Shown: in pieces, positions 26,015-35,302 of the stretch
Numbering within the stretch: position 1 is the stretch's first letter
Layout: each line of letters starts with the position of its first letter
DNA from: Moraxella sp.
Lineage (GTDB): Bacteria; Pseudomonadota; Gammaproteobacteria; Pseudomonadales; Moraxellaceae
NCBI RefSeq assembly: GCF_030525845.1
Contig: NZ_JAUNDY010000001.1
Span: forward strand, 10,460-56,538
DNA: 46,079 bases
Direction: 5' to 3'
Program-made: the position numbers and the translations under genes
Notes under the pieces: model-generated
The model's input: only the letters and a program-made list of their open reading frames with translations
Databases searched by the model: none
What the model was told of the DNA's origin: nothing

Positions 26015-26698
26015 CTATCTTGGTGCAGCCTCCAAGACTTTTATGGGAAGCTCCACCCCAAGCTTACTTGTAAGTTTGTCATTCTCTACCGCAACAATAT
26101 CATTTGCAAACCAACCCACCACCATTGGCAACAGTTTGTGTTCTAGGGCATGAATGCGAGCTTGTAACTCATCAGCCGTTTCATTGGGTTTGATGTGCGT
26201 AACCGCTGTCGCAATCACCGCCCCTGCGTCTAATTCTTCGGTTACCAAATGCACGCTGCAGCCGTGCAATCGCTCGCCTGATTTTAATACCCGTGCGTGC
26301 GTATCCAAGCCTTTATAAGCAGGTAAAATAGATGGGTGCAAATTAATCATTGGAATGTTTAAGTCATTATTGACACCACCTATAAATAAGGGTGTCAAAA
26401 TTTTCATAAAGCCTGCCAAAACCACCAAATCAGGCTGTAATTGCCTTAAAATATCCAATGCCCTTTGTTCAAATTCCACTCGTTTATAAGGTTTGCCTGT
26501 GTCGTCTTTATCAATGACAAAGGTGGAAATATTGGCACTCTTGGCACGAGTTAGAGCATAAGCATCTGCTTTGTTGGAAATGACGCCGACGATGTCTATA
26601 TTTAAAGTGTTGTTGAATTGTTTGTCAATTAATACTTGTAAATTACTACCGCTACCAGAAACAAGGACGGCGATTTTTAGTTTTTTTGGGGCACTCAT
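26015..26698 (-). CDS. purN: Phosphoribosylglycinamide formyltransferase
   Basis: This 227-residue enzyme transfers a formyl group from 10-formyl-THF to GAR, the third step of purine synthesis. Motifs are V-L-V-S-G-S-G-S-N-L-Q near residue 11 (GAR phosphate binding), V-V-L-A-G-F-M-K near 94, N-L-H-P-S-I-L-P-A-Y-K-G (His is catalytic) near 117 and G-C-S-V-H-L-V-T-E-E-L-D-A-G (catalytic Asp) near 145. It normally follows purM directly. Here a lipoprotein gene and a vapBC pair lie between purM and purN, and purN starts only 10 bases after the vapC remnant, so it may now depend on the transcript that comes through them. Confidence 0.95.
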   Translation of the reverse strand: MSAPKKLKIAVLVSGSGSNLQVLIDKQFNNTLNIDIVGVISNKADAYALTRAKSANISTFVIDKDDTGKPYKRVEFEQRALDILRQLQPDLVVLAGFMKILTPLFIGGVNNDLNIPMINLHPSILPAYKGLDTHARVLKSGERLHGCSVHLVTEELDAGAVIATAVTHIKPNETADELQARIHALEHKLLPMVVGWFANDIVAVENDKLTSKLGVELPIKVLEAAPR

Positions 26699-26708
26699 TT
26701 TTTATCTC

Positions 26709-27103
26709 TTAATTAATAAACTTAATAGGGTATTTTGTTATATGCTCATCAATCGTTAAGAAAGTTGGATTTTCTATCATTGCCTGACTGATGATAATAC
26801 GGTCAAAAGGGTCTTTATGAAAATATTCTAAATTTTGTAAATTTAAAATATGATTTTCATTGATTGTTAATATTTCATAAAGATGATACTTTTGATTTGA
26901 GTAATCAATTCTGCAATGCTTTTGGTTAATGGCAATTTGCCAAGTTGATATTTGATTTGCATTTCCCAAAAAGTTGCCATACTGATACAAAAATCATTGT
27001 CTGGATTTTCTAAAATTTTTAAAATGCTTTTTGGTAATCGTTCAGGATAACAGCTTGCCCAAATAAAAATATGTGTGTCTAATAAATATTTTGCCATTTT
27101 CAT
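26709..27103 (-). pseudogene. vapC: VapC-type PIN-domain toxin, frameshifted
   Basis: The frame that begins at 27103 (K-M-A-K-Y-L-L-D-T-H-I-F-I-W) is a PIN-domain RNase toxin of the VapC type but stops early, after I-T-Q-I-K-S. The rest of the domain (Y-H-L-Y-E-I-L-T-I-N-E-N-H, then D-P-F-D-R-I-I-I-S-Q-A and T-I-D-E-H-I) continues in the next frame to 26709. Adding one A to the minus-strand A4 run (26893-26890) rejoins them to about 130 residues, the normal size, with all the usual acidic residues (L-D-T, W-E, D-R, I-D-E) in place. VapC toxins cut RNA, often initiator tRNA. It overlaps the antitoxin stop, as expected for a TA operon. A closer ATG lies at 27097. Confidence 0.82.
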
Positions 27104-27459
27104 CACTTATACAAAATATCATCTTCTGGAAACCAAAAATCATCGCCAAGATAGCCATCAAAATCATCACTCATTGTCATTTGACCTTGAAAAAATCCCA
27201 AGCGTTTTTTGGTGATTTCTTCACGGTTTAATGGCAAGGCTTGTTCATTGTCTTGTGTGATCGCACTCGGAAAGCGATTAAAGCGTTTTTGGGCAATGCT
27301 TGGTTTGTTTTCTTGTTGAGAAAAAGGAATATTGGCAATCATTTTTATCAAAGAAAAACGCTCTTGCTCTGATAAATTTTCAATCATTGGAGCAAAGGCT
27401 TGAATGTTGGGAGCATATTCTTTTAAATAATCTTTATTATAAGATGAAGTTAATTGCAT
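27103..27459 (-). CDS. vapB: VapB-type antitoxin
   Basis: This 118-residue protein has the position and ending of a VapC antitoxin. Its last third, K-K-R-L-G-F-F-Q-G-Q-M-T-M-S-D-D-F-D-G-Y-L-G-D-D-F-W, resembles the DUF2281/VapB tail 'G-x-x-K-G-x-(I/M)-x-(I/M)-x-D-D-F-D-x-P-L', which wraps into the PIN active site. The first two thirds are helical and include S-E-Q-E-R-F-S-L-I-K-M-I-A. The leader AAAAGGAGATAATCA is a strong ribosome site. It ends in the codons from which vapC starts. If vapC is truly broken, this gene would be an orphan antitoxin. Confidence 0.78.
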   Translation of the reverse strand: MQLTSSYNKDYLKEYAPNIQAFAPMIENLSEQERFSLIKMIANIPFSQQENKPSIAQKRFNRFPSAITQDNEQALPLNREEITKKRLGFFQGQMTMSDDFDGYLGDDFWFPEDDILYK

Positions 27460-27508
27460 TGATTATCTCCTTTTAAATTTGGCCTTAATTTTTATTAAAC
27501 CCAATTCA

Positions 27509-27919
27509 TTACTTTAAAGAAATATGACCAGCATGATGAGGGCATTCAAATTTTGTTAATTTGTCATTCACAAAGGTGGCATTGACTTGTTCAATTTCTG
27601 CTTTATGGGCAAGCCAAGTGAGTGTGTTTTGGCTATGGTAATTTTGCTCCTTAGGATTGCCAAGCCAAAATACAACCGTTGGCTTATCCATACCTAATTT
27701 TAGTTTAGGGCAATAATCTGATGAATTTGCCCAATCCCAATCTTTGCAAGTGCCATTTTGTATACAGCTTGGGCGGTAGCATTTTGATTTAACACTACCC
27801 CATTTACCGCCTGTACTTTCGCAGAGAGATTTCATCTGCTGACCTGTACAGGCGGTTAATAATGCAAGTATCAATAAAATAAAGCAATTATTTAATGCCT
27901 TATAGATAAACCACTGCAT
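27509..27919 (-). CDS. Lipoprotein with a BamE/SmpA-like C-terminal part
   Basis: This 136-residue protein starts with [11 protein letters not shown] then a hydrophobic stretch ending L-A-L-L-T-A-C, a lipoprotein signal with a lipobox L-T-A-C. The middle carries a cysteine-rich segment ([20 protein letters not shown]). The last 60 residues, [17 protein letters not shown] then a strand-rich tail, have the form of the SmpA/BamE fold ('G-M-(x)n-V-x-x-x-L-G-x-P'). BamE itself is part of the outer-membrane assembly machine; this one is a small relative of unknown role. Its start codon lies 20 bases inside purM, so translation is probably coupled. Confidence 0.72.
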   Translation of the reverse strand: MQWFIYKALNNCFILLILALLTACTGQQMKSLCESTGGKWGSVKSKCYRPSCIQNGTCKDWDWANSSDYCPKLKLGMDKPTVVFWLGNPKEQNYHSQNTLTWLAHKAEIEQVNATFVNDKLTKFECPHHAGHISLK

Positions 27920-28949
27920 TCCCACTGCGTTTACCAATCTGCCCCAATTTCCAAGCAGTTTCGCCTTGTGCGGTCAAAAATTCAAGGGTTTTGTCCGCCT
28001 TATCAGCAGGGACAACGACCACAAAGCCCACGCCACAGTTAAAGGTACGCACCATTTCCATGGGATCAATGTTACCTTTTTCTTGTAGCCATTTGAATAC
28101 AGGCGGAAATTCCCAAGAATTTAGGTTAATTTCGGCTGATAAGTCATCAGGCAATACACGGGGCAAATTTTCGGTAAGGCCTCCCCCCGTAATGTGTGCC
28201 ATTGCGTGAATGTTTGCGTTGCCAAGTTCTTTTTGTAAGGCATTGATAGATTTGACATAGATTTTGGTCGGGGCAAGTAGCACATCTTTTAAGGGCTTGC
28301 CGTCAAGCTCGGCGGTTTTTAAATCCGTGCCAGACACTTCAATGACTTTTCGCACCAGCGAGTAGCCGTTGGAATGCACGCCAGAGCTTGCCAAGCCAAT
28401 CAGCACATCGCCTTGCCCCACATTTGCCCCTGTGATGACTTCGTCTTCTTCGACCACGCCCACACAAAAGCCCGCCAAATCGTAATCATTGCCGTGATAC
28501 ATCCCCGGCATTTCAGCCGTTTCGCCACCGATTAAGGCACAATTTGACAGCTTGCAACCATCGCCAATGCCCTTGATCACGCTTTCGGCAACATCGACAT
28601 CGAGCTTGCCTGTGGCGTAATAGTCTAAGAAAAATAACGGCTCAGCACCGCAAACAAGCAAATCATTCACACACATCGCCACCAAATCTTGTCCGATGGT
28701 GTCGTGTTGGTTTAGGTCTAATGCCAATTTTAATTTGGTGCCAACGCCGTCCGTACCAGACACCAAAAGCGGTGATTTGTAGCCTTGTGGAATACGGCAG
28801 AGTGCCCCAAACCCACCAAGTCCGCCGATAACCTCTGGGCGAGAGGTTGCCTTTGCCACCGATTTGATACGCTGCACAAGTGCTTCGCCTGCGTCAATGT
28901 CCACGCCTGCGTCTTTGTAGCTTAGAGAAGTTGTGGGAGAAGTTGTCAT
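27900..28949 (-). CDS. purM: Phosphoribosylformylglycinamidine cyclo-ligase
   Basis: This 349-residue enzyme closes FGAM to AIR with ATP, the fifth purine step. Features include [12 protein letters not shown] near the start, the glycine-rich [18 protein letters not shown] (ATP-binding) near 64, and [11 protein letters not shown] near 145. The length is typical. It heads the block that ends in purN on the same strand. A candidate -10 TATAAT lies on the minus strand at 28987-28982. Confidence 0.96.
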   Translation of the reverse strand: MTTSPTTSLSYKDAGVDIDAGEALVQRIKSVAKATSRPEVIGGLGGFGALCRIPQGYKSPLLVSGTDGVGTKLKLALDLNQHDTIGQDLVAMCVNDLLVCGAEPLFFLDYYATGKLDVDVAESVIKGIGDGCKLSNCALIGGETAEMPGMYHGNDYDLAGFCVGVVEEDEVITGANVGQGDVLIGLASSGVHSNGYSLVRKVIEVSGTDLKTAELDGKPLKDVLLAPTKIYVKSINALQKELGNANIHAMAHITGGGLTENLPRVLPDDLSAEINLNSWEFPPVFKWLQEKGNIDPMEMVRTFNCGVGFVVVVPADKADKTLEFLTAQGETAWKLGQIGKRSGNAVVYL

Positions 28950-29049
28950 GATTTGCCCTTAAAAATTGAGAATATGGGGTTATTATAACAAAAAAGGAGG
29001 GGAATTATCCATTTTGTTGTGTGGGATTTTGCGAAGTCAGGGGGGTAAG

Positions 29050-29793
29050 TTATTTTGCAAAAACTTGATAAAGTGTGTGCAAACTCGCCAACGCCACCAC
29101 AGGGGCGGTTTCTGTCCGCAGTACCCGCTCGCCAATCGTCCACGCCCTAAAATTGTGCTGTATCGCAAAACCAATCTCGGCAGGGGACAGACCGCCTTCA
29201 CCGCCGATAAGCAGGCTGATGGTGTTGGGAAAACCACCTTTAAATTTGGCAAAATTTACTTTGCCATCGCTTAATGCCAGCACAAGTTTTAATTCATCTT
29301 GGCAATTTTGTACAAACTCGCTCAAACTGACAGGCGGTAGAATTTTTGGGATAATATTCATTCCGCACTGCTCACACGCCGACACCGCCACGCCTTGCCA
29401 ATGGTTGATTTTTTTTAAATCTCGTTCGTACTTTAAATGTTCTTGACAGCGTTCGCTAGTCAAAAGCTGAATGCTTGCCACGCCCATTTCGCACGCTTTT
29501 TGAATGGCATAATCCATTCTATCGCCACGACTCATTACAAGCCCAATATTGGCAATAAAGAGTGGGGTGCGGTTAATGGGATTAAAATTTTGAATTAAAA
29601 CTTTGGCGTGTTTTTTATTGATTTCGGTTAAAGAAACTGTATATTCTCCGCCATTGCCATCAAATAAAATACCGCTATCGCCAACTTTGGCACGCAAAAC
29701 TTTGCACCAATGATGATAAACGGTATCGGTAAGGGTAATTTCTTGTCCAATTTGATGATTGGATAATGGGTTATCACTATAAAATCTATTCAT
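29050..29793 (-). CDS. rsmE: 16S rRNA (uracil-1498-N3)-methyltransferase
   Basis: This 247-residue SPOUT-class methyltransferase modifies U1498 in helix 44 of 16S rRNA. The N-terminal PUA-like part reads H-H-W-C-K-V-L-R near residue 27 (family 'H-L-x-x-V-L-R'). The knotted SAM domain contains Q-L-L-T-S-E-R-C near 105 and ends with L-I-G-G-E-G-G-L-S-P-A-E near 185 and the G-E-R-V-L-R-T-E-T-A near 218, all diagnostic. Its ATG overlaps the stop of the upstream cold-shock gene by four bases (ATGA), so the two are translated together. Confidence 0.93.
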   Translation of the reverse strand: MNRFYSDNPLSNHQIGQEITLTDTVYHHWCKVLRAKVGDSGILFDGNGGEYTVSLTEINKKHAKVLIQNFNPINRTPLFIANIGLVMSRGDRMDYAIQKACEMGVASIQLLTSERCQEHLKYERDLKKINHWQGVAVSACEQCGMNIIPKILPPVSLSEFVQNCQDELKLVLALSDGKVNFAKFKGGFPNTISLLIGGEGGLSPAEIGFAIQHNFRAWTIGERVLRTETAPVVALASLHTLYQVFAK

Positions 29794-30269
29794 AACTTAA
29801 TGTTGATAAAGCCTAATAATATCAATATAAAAATTACACCAATAATGGCTTCAAATAAACCAAATTGGATTAAATGGGGTTTATTTTTTGCTTGATGTAT
29901 CTGAACTTTATTTTTTCGGTTGGGGTTTTTAGGTTTTCTTTTTGGTTGTGAATGTGTGATTGGTTTATGATTTTTTGTTGTTTGATTGTCTTTTGCAAGA
30001 GACAATTGACTGTATTTTTTATTTTTATTATCAATATCTCTGCCCAAGGTTTTGTGCTGTAATTTTTCACAAACACCAATAGCACGATAACGCCCCTCGT
30101 GGTCCGCACTTAAAAAAAATTCCACCGCATCGCCAATTTTGGGTCTTTTAAAAGAACGATTTGTGTATTGTGTGATATGAAAGAATATATCTTCTCGTCC
30201 TTGGCTGTGAATGAATCCATAGCCAGCATCATCATTCCAAGACAAAACAATACCTTCTAATTTTTTCAT
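29790..30269 (-). CDS. Cold-shock-domain protein with a C-terminal membrane segment
   Basis: This 159-residue protein begins with an RNA-binding cold-shock domain (residues 1-70; G-Y-G-F-I-H as RNP1 and I-F-F-H-I-T as RNP2), continues with about 60 residues of basic low complexity rich in Lys, Asn and Gln, and ends in one membrane helix (I-I-G-V-I-F-I-L-I-L-L-G-F-I). It resembles the gene at 30.9 kb, but that one has a complete DUF1294 domain where this one has only one helix. It may be a membrane-tethered RNA-binding protein or a shortened copy. It overlaps rsmE by four bases, and tag lies 20 bases upstream. Confidence 0.72.
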   Translation of the reverse strand: MKKLEGIVLSWNDDAGYGFIHSQGREDIFFHITQYTNRSFKRPKIGDAVEFFLSADHEGRYRAIGVCEKLQHKTLGRDIDNKNKKYSQLSLAKDNQTTKNHKPITHSQPKRKPKNPNRKNKVQIHQAKNKPHLIQFGLFEAIIGVIFILILLGFINIKL

Positions 30270-30289
30270 TTTTGACCCCTTGCAATAAT

Positions 30290-30862
30290 TTAGTTTCTAA
30301 ATTCACAATCTACCAAATGGTCATTTACCATTCCACACGCTTGCATAAAAGCATAACAAGTGGTTGCTCCCAAAAATTTAAAGCCGTCTTTTTTAAGCTG
30401 TTTTGCCATTTTGGTAGAATATTCGGTAGAACTTGGAATGTCGGATAAGGATTTTGGCTTATTATCTTGGGGAATTTTGGTTAAACCATTGGGCGACATT
30501 GCCCAAAGATAATCAGAGAAACTTTGGGTTTGGGTAATTTGTAAATACAGTTTGGCATTGTCAATAATCGCCTTTATTTTCCCCCAATGACGAATAATGC
30601 CTGCGTTTTGCATTAATTCATCTACTTTTTTATCATCAAAGGTGGCGATAATATTGGGGTCAAAATCAGCAAAGGCGTGATAATAATTCTCTCGCTTTCT
30701 TAAAATGGTAATCCAGCTTAATCCTGCTTGCATACTTTCTAGGCAAAGTAGGGCGAATAATGCTCTATCATCAAAAATGGGCTTACTCCACTCATTATCG
30801 TGATAGGCGACATATAGAGGGTCGTTGCCACACCAAGTACAGCGATTAATAATGTCATTCAT
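30290..30862 (-). CDS. tag: DNA-3-methyladenine glycosylase I
   Basis: This 190-residue enzyme excises 3-methyladenine from alkylated DNA. The family signature is intact: R-C-T-W-C-G near the start (zinc cysteine), Y-H-D-N-E-W-S-K-P near 20, F-A-L-L-C-L-E-S-M-Q-A-G-L-S-W near 37, and K-F-L-G-A-T-T-C-Y-A-F-M-Q-A-C-G-M-V-N-D-H near 160. The second and third zinc ligands (the His near residue 20 and those near the C-terminus) are visible. Its start overlaps the stop of the cold-shock/DUF1294 gene by four bases, so it belongs to one operon of four genes on this strand ending in rsmE. Confidence 0.93.
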   Translation of the reverse strand: MNDIINRCTWCGNDPLYVAYHDNEWSKPIFDDRALFALLCLESMQAGLSWITILRKRENYYHAFADFDPNIIATFDDKKVDELMQNAGIIRHWGKIKAIIDNAKLYLQITQTQSFSDYLWAMSPNGLTKIPQDNKPKSLSDIPSSTEYSTKMAKQLKKDGFKFLGATTCYAFMQACGMVNDHLVDCEFRN

Positions 30863-31497
30863 AAAATATAATCTATTAGCATTATTCCAAAAATATTGGC
30901 GATAATGGTTATATAAAACATGCCTCGAAATTCGGCTTTTGTGGCTTTATGGTTTAAAAATTTATGAGCGAAACTTGCTCCAATCCAGCCACCTAATACA
31001 TCAATAATATGCAATGTCTTTTCTGGAATTCGCCAGTCGTCAGTTTTGGCGTATTGTTTGTCTGTGTAGTACGCAATAAAACTGGCGATACTCATAATGA
31101 CATACCAAAATAATATCATTTTTGAGAAATTAAAAAACAAAACTGCAATACAAACCAAAGCAAAATAACTCATTGCAATGACGCAGATTGTATTTAAAAC
31201 ACCGTGTTTTTGTTTTCGGCGTTCTTGATAGGCTTCGTAGGCTTGGCGTTTTTGGATTTTTTGTTGTTTTTGATGTTGCTTTTGCAGGACAAAAGATAAT
31301 TCTTGGATATTGGTGGCACAAATGCGTCCTTGTTTGTCCTCGCCTAATTCAAAAACTACAGATTCTCCAACAGTTGGCTGTTTATTTGGTCGATATTCAC
31401 GCACATGAAAAAATAGGTCTTTTTGACTCACCATATGAATAAATCCATAACCTTTATCTGGGTCGAAATTTAATATAATACCTTGATGTGTTTGCAT
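30859..31497 (-). CDS. Cold-shock domain fused to DUF1294 membrane protein
   Basis: This 212-residue protein has an N-terminal cold-shock domain (residues ~1-70; G-Y-G-F-I-H, L-F-F-H-V), a basic linker of Lys, Gln and Arg, and a C-terminal DUF1294 region with about four membrane helices. The DUF1294 signature is visible as Y-Y-T-D-K-Q-Y-A near 145, W-R-I-P-E-K-T-L-H, and G-G-W-I-G-A-S-F-A-H-K-x-x-x-H-K near 175. The fusion is known in many Proteobacteria and is thought to couple RNA binding to the membrane, but its role is not established. It heads the operon tag/cold-shock/rsmE. Confidence 0.85.
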   Translation of the reverse strand: MQTHQGIILNFDPDKGYGFIHMVSQKDLFFHVREYRPNKQPTVGESVVFELGEDKQGRICATNIQELSFVLQKQHQKQQKIQKRQAYEAYQERRKQKHGVLNTICVIAMSYFALVCIAVLFFNFSKMILFWYVIMSIASFIAYYTDKQYAKTDDWRIPEKTLHIIDVLGGWIGASFAHKFLNHKATKAEFRGMFYITIIANIFGIMLIDYIL

Positions 31498-31535
31498 GGT
31501 GATATTCTAGGTTTTTTGATATTATAAAATTGCCA

Positions 31536-31568
31536 ATTTCCACCCCAAAGGGTATTTGGGGTGGAAAT
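31536..31568 (-). terminator. Hairpin between purB and the cold-shock operon
   Basis: ATTTCCACCCCAAA and TTTGGGGTGGAAAT form a perfect 14-bp stem around a 5-base loop, 14 bases past the purB stop. The T-rich tail is weak (TGGCAATTTTAT), but the stem is very strong; termination of purB is the likely function. Confidence 0.7.
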
Positions 31569-31581
31569 ATTGTATTGTGTA

Positions 31582-33015
<1,434 letters not shown>

Positions 33016-34101
33016 TTAATGAATTTCAATGGTGGTGTTTTCGTCTACATTGGCAAACACTTCAAGAGCGTCCCAATTTGACAGACCTACCGAGCCTGTC
33101 GATGAGAGCTGTCCAATGATTTCAGGATTACTAACGCCGTGAATGCCGTAGCCTGATTTGTTTAGGGCAATCCATACCACGCCAACAGGGTTATTGGCAC
33201 CTGGCGGTAAGATGGCGGTTTCTTTTTTGTTGTTTTTGGTGATGGTTGCCTTGTAGTGGGGCATTTTTACTTTATTGCTGATGGTGTAAGTGCCTGTATT
33301 GACAGATTTTTTGGTGTTGCCAATGGTAACAGGGTAGCTGGCGACGAGCGTTTGGTCTTGGTAGGCGGTTAAGGTGTTTGTGGCTTTATTGATAACCACT
33401 TTGGTAAAGCCATTTTCAAATGCAGAGCCAGTATCGACCACAGTGATGGTTTCACCTGCGACAAATTGCTTATTTGGGTTGATTTTGGTAAGGTAGTCGA
33501 TACGCATGTGAAAGCGTTCGGCAAGCTTTTCTTGTATGCTCTCGTAGCCTAAGTCGTTGAGTTTGGACTGGGCTTCTGTATCTTTTGGCAGGGCATTAAA
33601 GGTGGTAACATCTTCTGGGGTAATGGTGTAGCTAACCAGAATATCCTTGCTATTTTGGTTGAGTGCCTCCCATGTTTCTTGGTTCATCTTACCGGTGGCA
33701 GGGAGGTTTTTCATACGTTGAAAGTTGGCAAGAGCATTTTTGCTGTGTGTCCCCCAACCACCATCAATAGCACCGACTGAGGCGTGGTGTCTGTCTAGTA
33801 GTGTTTGGATTTTTACTGTCATGGCACTGTTGGCTTTCATTTGGGGAGTCCAAACGGCGTTATTGACAGCATCGATGTATTCGGCACTCTCTACGGTGGT
33901 GTAGCGTTTGCCTGATTTGTCGGTTTTGTTGTTTGTGGCTTTTTTGGGGCGTGCGTGATTGATGGTGTCGCTGTCATCGGCAGTCAGCACGGTGGGGTCA
34001 AATGGGTTTTTTTTGGTGGGCTGGGCGTTTGCACTTAGGGCGGTTAGGCTCAGTAGTGAAGCGACCATCATCGTGGTGGTTTTTGGGGTAAAAATTTTCA
34101 T
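33016..34101 (-). CDS. L,D-transpeptidase-fold (YkuD) protein lacking the catalytic cysteine
   Basis: This 361-residue exported protein has a signal peptide (residues 1-26, ending S-A-N-A), a peptidoglycan-binding domain (~95-150, with G-A-I-D-G-G-W-G and N-F-Q), a LysM-like segment (~200-225) and a YkuD domain to the end. YkuD enzymes cross-link peptidoglycan with a catalytic Cys in S-H-G-C. Here the same place reads S-T-G-S (residues 334-337, codons 33102-33091), followed by the expected V-G-L-S-N-W-D-A. Both His and Cys are replaced, although the upstream I-H-G (His321) is kept. The whole protein contains no cysteine. It may be a non-catalytic peptidoglycan-binding protein or act by another nucleophile. 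The ATG at 34101 is preferred because the signal peptide starts there. Confidence 0.85.
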   Translation of the reverse strand: MKIFTPKTTTMMVASLLSLTALSANAQPTKKNPFDPTVLTADDSDTINHARPKKATNNKTDKSGKRYTTVESAEYIDAVNNAVWTPQMKANSAMTVKIQTLLDRHHASVGAIDGGWGTHSKNALANFQRMKNLPATGKMNQETWEALNQNSKDILVSYTITPEDVTTFNALPKDTEAQSKLNDLGYESIQEKLAERFHMRIDYLTKINPNKQFVAGETITVVDTGSAFENGFTKVVINKATNTLTAYQDQTLVASYPVTIGNTKKSVNTGTYTISNKVKMPHYKATITKNNKKETAILPPGANNPVGVVWIALNKSGYGIHGVSNPEIIGQLSSTGSVGLSNWDALEVFANVDENTTIEIH

Positions 34102-34237
34102 AAATTCATCACTTTTAAAAGAAAAAAACATGGCTATTATGCGTTAAAATCGGATAAATGGCAATGGGCTACGCTTAACCCTTATGATACATTTACAGTT
34201 TAGCAATAATCTAGAAAAATCTCGGTAAAACCCACCA

Positions 34238-35218
34238 CTAAAACTGGATTTCTAATCGGTTAAAAATGCCAAAATCATGGTTTTTATCAAGGCTTTTGTT
34301 GTTATAATAACTAACATCGGTTTGGATAAACAACCAATCTCGCCATATGGGCTGGCGGTAGCTGATGTAGGGACCATAGGTGTTTAGCGTGGGTGTCTTG
34401 TGTGTAAAGTCGCCACCTGCATACATACCGTAGCTAAACTCACGCATGCCATGTTTGCCATTTAGCTGATGCCTCTGATATAGGCTGTTACTCCATGCGG
34501 TGTTTTCGTCATCTTTGTGGGTGTAGGCAAGATGAGTGCGATTAATCAGCGTGCGATGATTGGATTGGGGCTGGCTAAATTCTAGAGTGGATAAGGCAAA
34601 ATGCTCGCTTTTTGAGCCATAGCGATAAACTTGCTCAAAACGACCATCGATGTCGTGGTCTAGCTCCCAGCGTTTTTCTGCTCGTAGTTTAAGGTAGATG
34701 TCATCAGAACGCAGTCCGATGTCTGCATCTGTGTCTACACCCAGTGTTTCTTGGAATTTTGACCAACGCAAGGCAAGTGATGAGTTGTCTTTTCGTGCTT
34801 GACGGTGGTTAAAGGTTTCTTGGCTGTCTACGATGCGTCCATCATTATAAATACCGCCACCATGTTCTAAGTCCAAATCATCATCACCCACGATGACACT
34901 TAGGCGGTGTTCAAGCGTGGGTAGCCTGACACGGGCTCGAATGCGAGGCTTGATGGTCGTGCCATCGTCAGCACTATAATGGGTATCTAGCATGACTCGA
35001 ATGGAGGCACGAGCAGGATTATTGGGGTCGGTTTGACCAAACCAGTCGTCCATCGTGTGAGCGGTGCGATTGAGCCATTTTTTGGTGTGTTCGTGAGTGT
35101 GGTCAATCCACGTATGATGGTTGGGGTCTGTCTCTAAGTTGGCGTGGGCGTAACTTGTGATGGCACTAAGTATCATGACTAAGGTACGTCCTGCCGTGTA
35201 TTTTGGGTGTATCATCAT
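34238..35218 (-). CDS. Outer-membrane beta-barrel protein, unknown family
   Basis: This 326-residue protein has a signal peptide (about 27 residues, ending Y-A-H-A) and a mature sequence of alternating polar and aromatic strands with many Arg, His and Asp (for example R-I-R-A-R-V-R-L-P-T-L, S-L-A-L-R-W-S-K-F, S-Y-R-Q-P-I-W-R-D-W). It ends in a phenylalanine (R-L-E-I-Q-F), the classic signal for the BAM complex. A barrel of about 12 strands is likely. I recognise no named family. The start is the first of two adjacent ATG codons. Confidence 0.7.
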   Translation of the reverse strand: MMIHPKYTAGRTLVMILSAITSYAHANLETDPNHHTWIDHTHEHTKKWLNRTAHTMDDWFGQTDPNNPARASIRVMLDTHYSADDGTTIKPRIRARVRLPTLEHRLSVIVGDDDLDLEHGGGIYNDGRIVDSQETFNHRQARKDNSSLALRWSKFQETLGVDTDADIGLRSDDIYLKLRAEKRWELDHDIDGRFEQVYRYGSKSEHFALSTLEFSQPQSNHRTLINRTHLAYTHKDDENTAWSNSLYQRHQLNGKHGMREFSYGMYAGGDFTHKTPTLNTYGPYISYRQPIWRDWLFIQTDVSYYNNKSLDKNHDFGIFNRLEIQF

Positions 35219-35302
35219 GAGGATATGAGTTGGTTTGGGCGTATCATGACAATAATAATACCATCAAAATATGCCCAATGTCATTTTCTAAATTAAAGGT
35301 AT

